Positions 63,876 to 64,000 of a stretch of 64,000 bases of DNA are shown here, piece by piece. The stretch is from Anaerolineae bacterium (GTDB lineage: Bacteria > Chloroflexota > Anaerolineae > Aggregatilineales > Ch27). The stretch lies in contig JABLXG010000005.1 in NCBI GenBank assembly GCA_013178165.1, forward strand, positions 179,320-243,319, read 5' to 3'. Both the position numbers and the translations under genes were made by a program. How positions within the stretch are numbered: position 1 is the stretch's first letter; every line of letters begins with the position of its first letter. Under the pieces are notes generated by a model that did no database searches, was not told the origin of the DNA, and worked only from the letters and a program-made list of their open reading frames with translations.

Positions 63876-64000
63876 CAGGGCAATCGCATCAAAAGTGCTG
63901 ATAGGGAATAATAGGATGCCTCTAACCAGGAGGCACTATGTCAGACGAAAACCCGATCAGCTTACTCATCAGTTTTCGGGACCTGCCCGATCCCCGAGTG
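63876..64000 (+). mobile_element. second copy of the ISAs1-family element, cut by the window end
   Basis: Starts with the same 18-bp terminal repeat (CAGGGCAATCGCATCAAA). All 125 visible bases are identical to positions 7922-7798 read on the minus strand. It lies on the plus strand, so the two copies face in opposite directions. Confidence 0.95.
63938..64000 (+). CDS. ISAs1-family transposase, 5' part only
   Basis: The first 21 codons (MSDENPISLLISFRDLPDP...) are identical to the start of the other copy. The RBS AGGAGG lies 6 bases before the ATG. Whether this copy has the same frameshift at the C-TTTT-C run cannot be seen. Confidence 0.9.
   Translation, partial: MSDENPISLLISFRDLPDPRV

Noticed and set aside
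1..64000. CRISPR array or cas genes
   Set aside because: No regularly spaced direct repeats of 24-40 bp were seen and no Cas-like protein appears.
1..64000. rRNA or tRNA genes
   Set aside because: No conserved rRNA core text and no cloverleaf with a proper T-loop was found by eye; a tRNAscan run would settle it.

Overview
The window is GC-rich bacterial chromosome packed with genes on both strands. The gene set suggests a Chloroflexota (Anaerolineae-like) bacterium: secreted proteins with long Thr/Pro linkers, a tandem family of Cys-conserved secreted proteins, a Shethna-like ferredoxin and a large MoxR/VWA cluster. The taxonomic call is inference; no rRNA gene is present to test it.

Layout. 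(1) 1-2.5 kb: the 3' part of a molybdo-flavoenzyme FAD subunit, convergent with a lone urocanate hydratase. (2) 2.8-6.6 kb, minus strand: rpmH-rnpA-yidD-[PQQ-propeller lipoprotein]-yidC-jag, with a near-consensus promoter and a terminator. (3) 6.7-7.9 kb: a complete ISAs1-type insertion sequence with terminal inverted repeats and a 10-bp target duplication, sitting between the divergent rpmH and rho promoters. (4) 8.2-12.1 kb: rho, then VOC, Nudix, GNAT and GIY-YIG genes. (5) 12.4-16.7 kb: three tandem paralogous secreted proteins of unknown function. (6) 17-28.7 kb: UvrD/PcrA helicase, two MFS carriers (one with an inserted beta-sandwich domain), a 67-residue orphan protein, a frameshifted GT39-like membrane glycosyltransferase and a multidomain histidine kinase. 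(7) 28.9-40.7 kb: the respiratory complex I genes nuoG-H-I-[ATP-grasp ligase]-J-K-L-M, in which NuoJ carries a DUF4397-like extracytoplasmic insert. (8) 40.9-57.6 kb, minus strand: a twelve-gene envelope cluster with a large Ig/GATase-like membrane protein, ABC ATPase and permease, coiled-coil membrane protein, lipoprotein, MoxR ATPase, PP2C phosphatase, DUF58, BatA-like VWA protein, FemAB/CelD-like acyltransferase, 2Fe-2S ferredoxin and double-VWA protein. (9) 58-63.7 kb: two HAD phosphatases, a small P-loop kinase and a 1048-residue secreted multidomain protein. (10) 63.9-64 kb: the start of a second, identical copy of the insertion sequence in opposite orientation.

How the genes fit together. 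Regions 2 and 4 are core RNA and membrane-biogenesis functions. Region 7 is the membrane arm plus G and I subunits of complex I, lacking nuoA-F and nuoN here. Region 8 looks like an integrated MoxR-VWA chaperone/ABC system acting on the cell envelope. The strongest candidates for undescribed biology are the DUF4397-bearing NuoJ, the three-gene secreted paralog family and the region 8 cluster.
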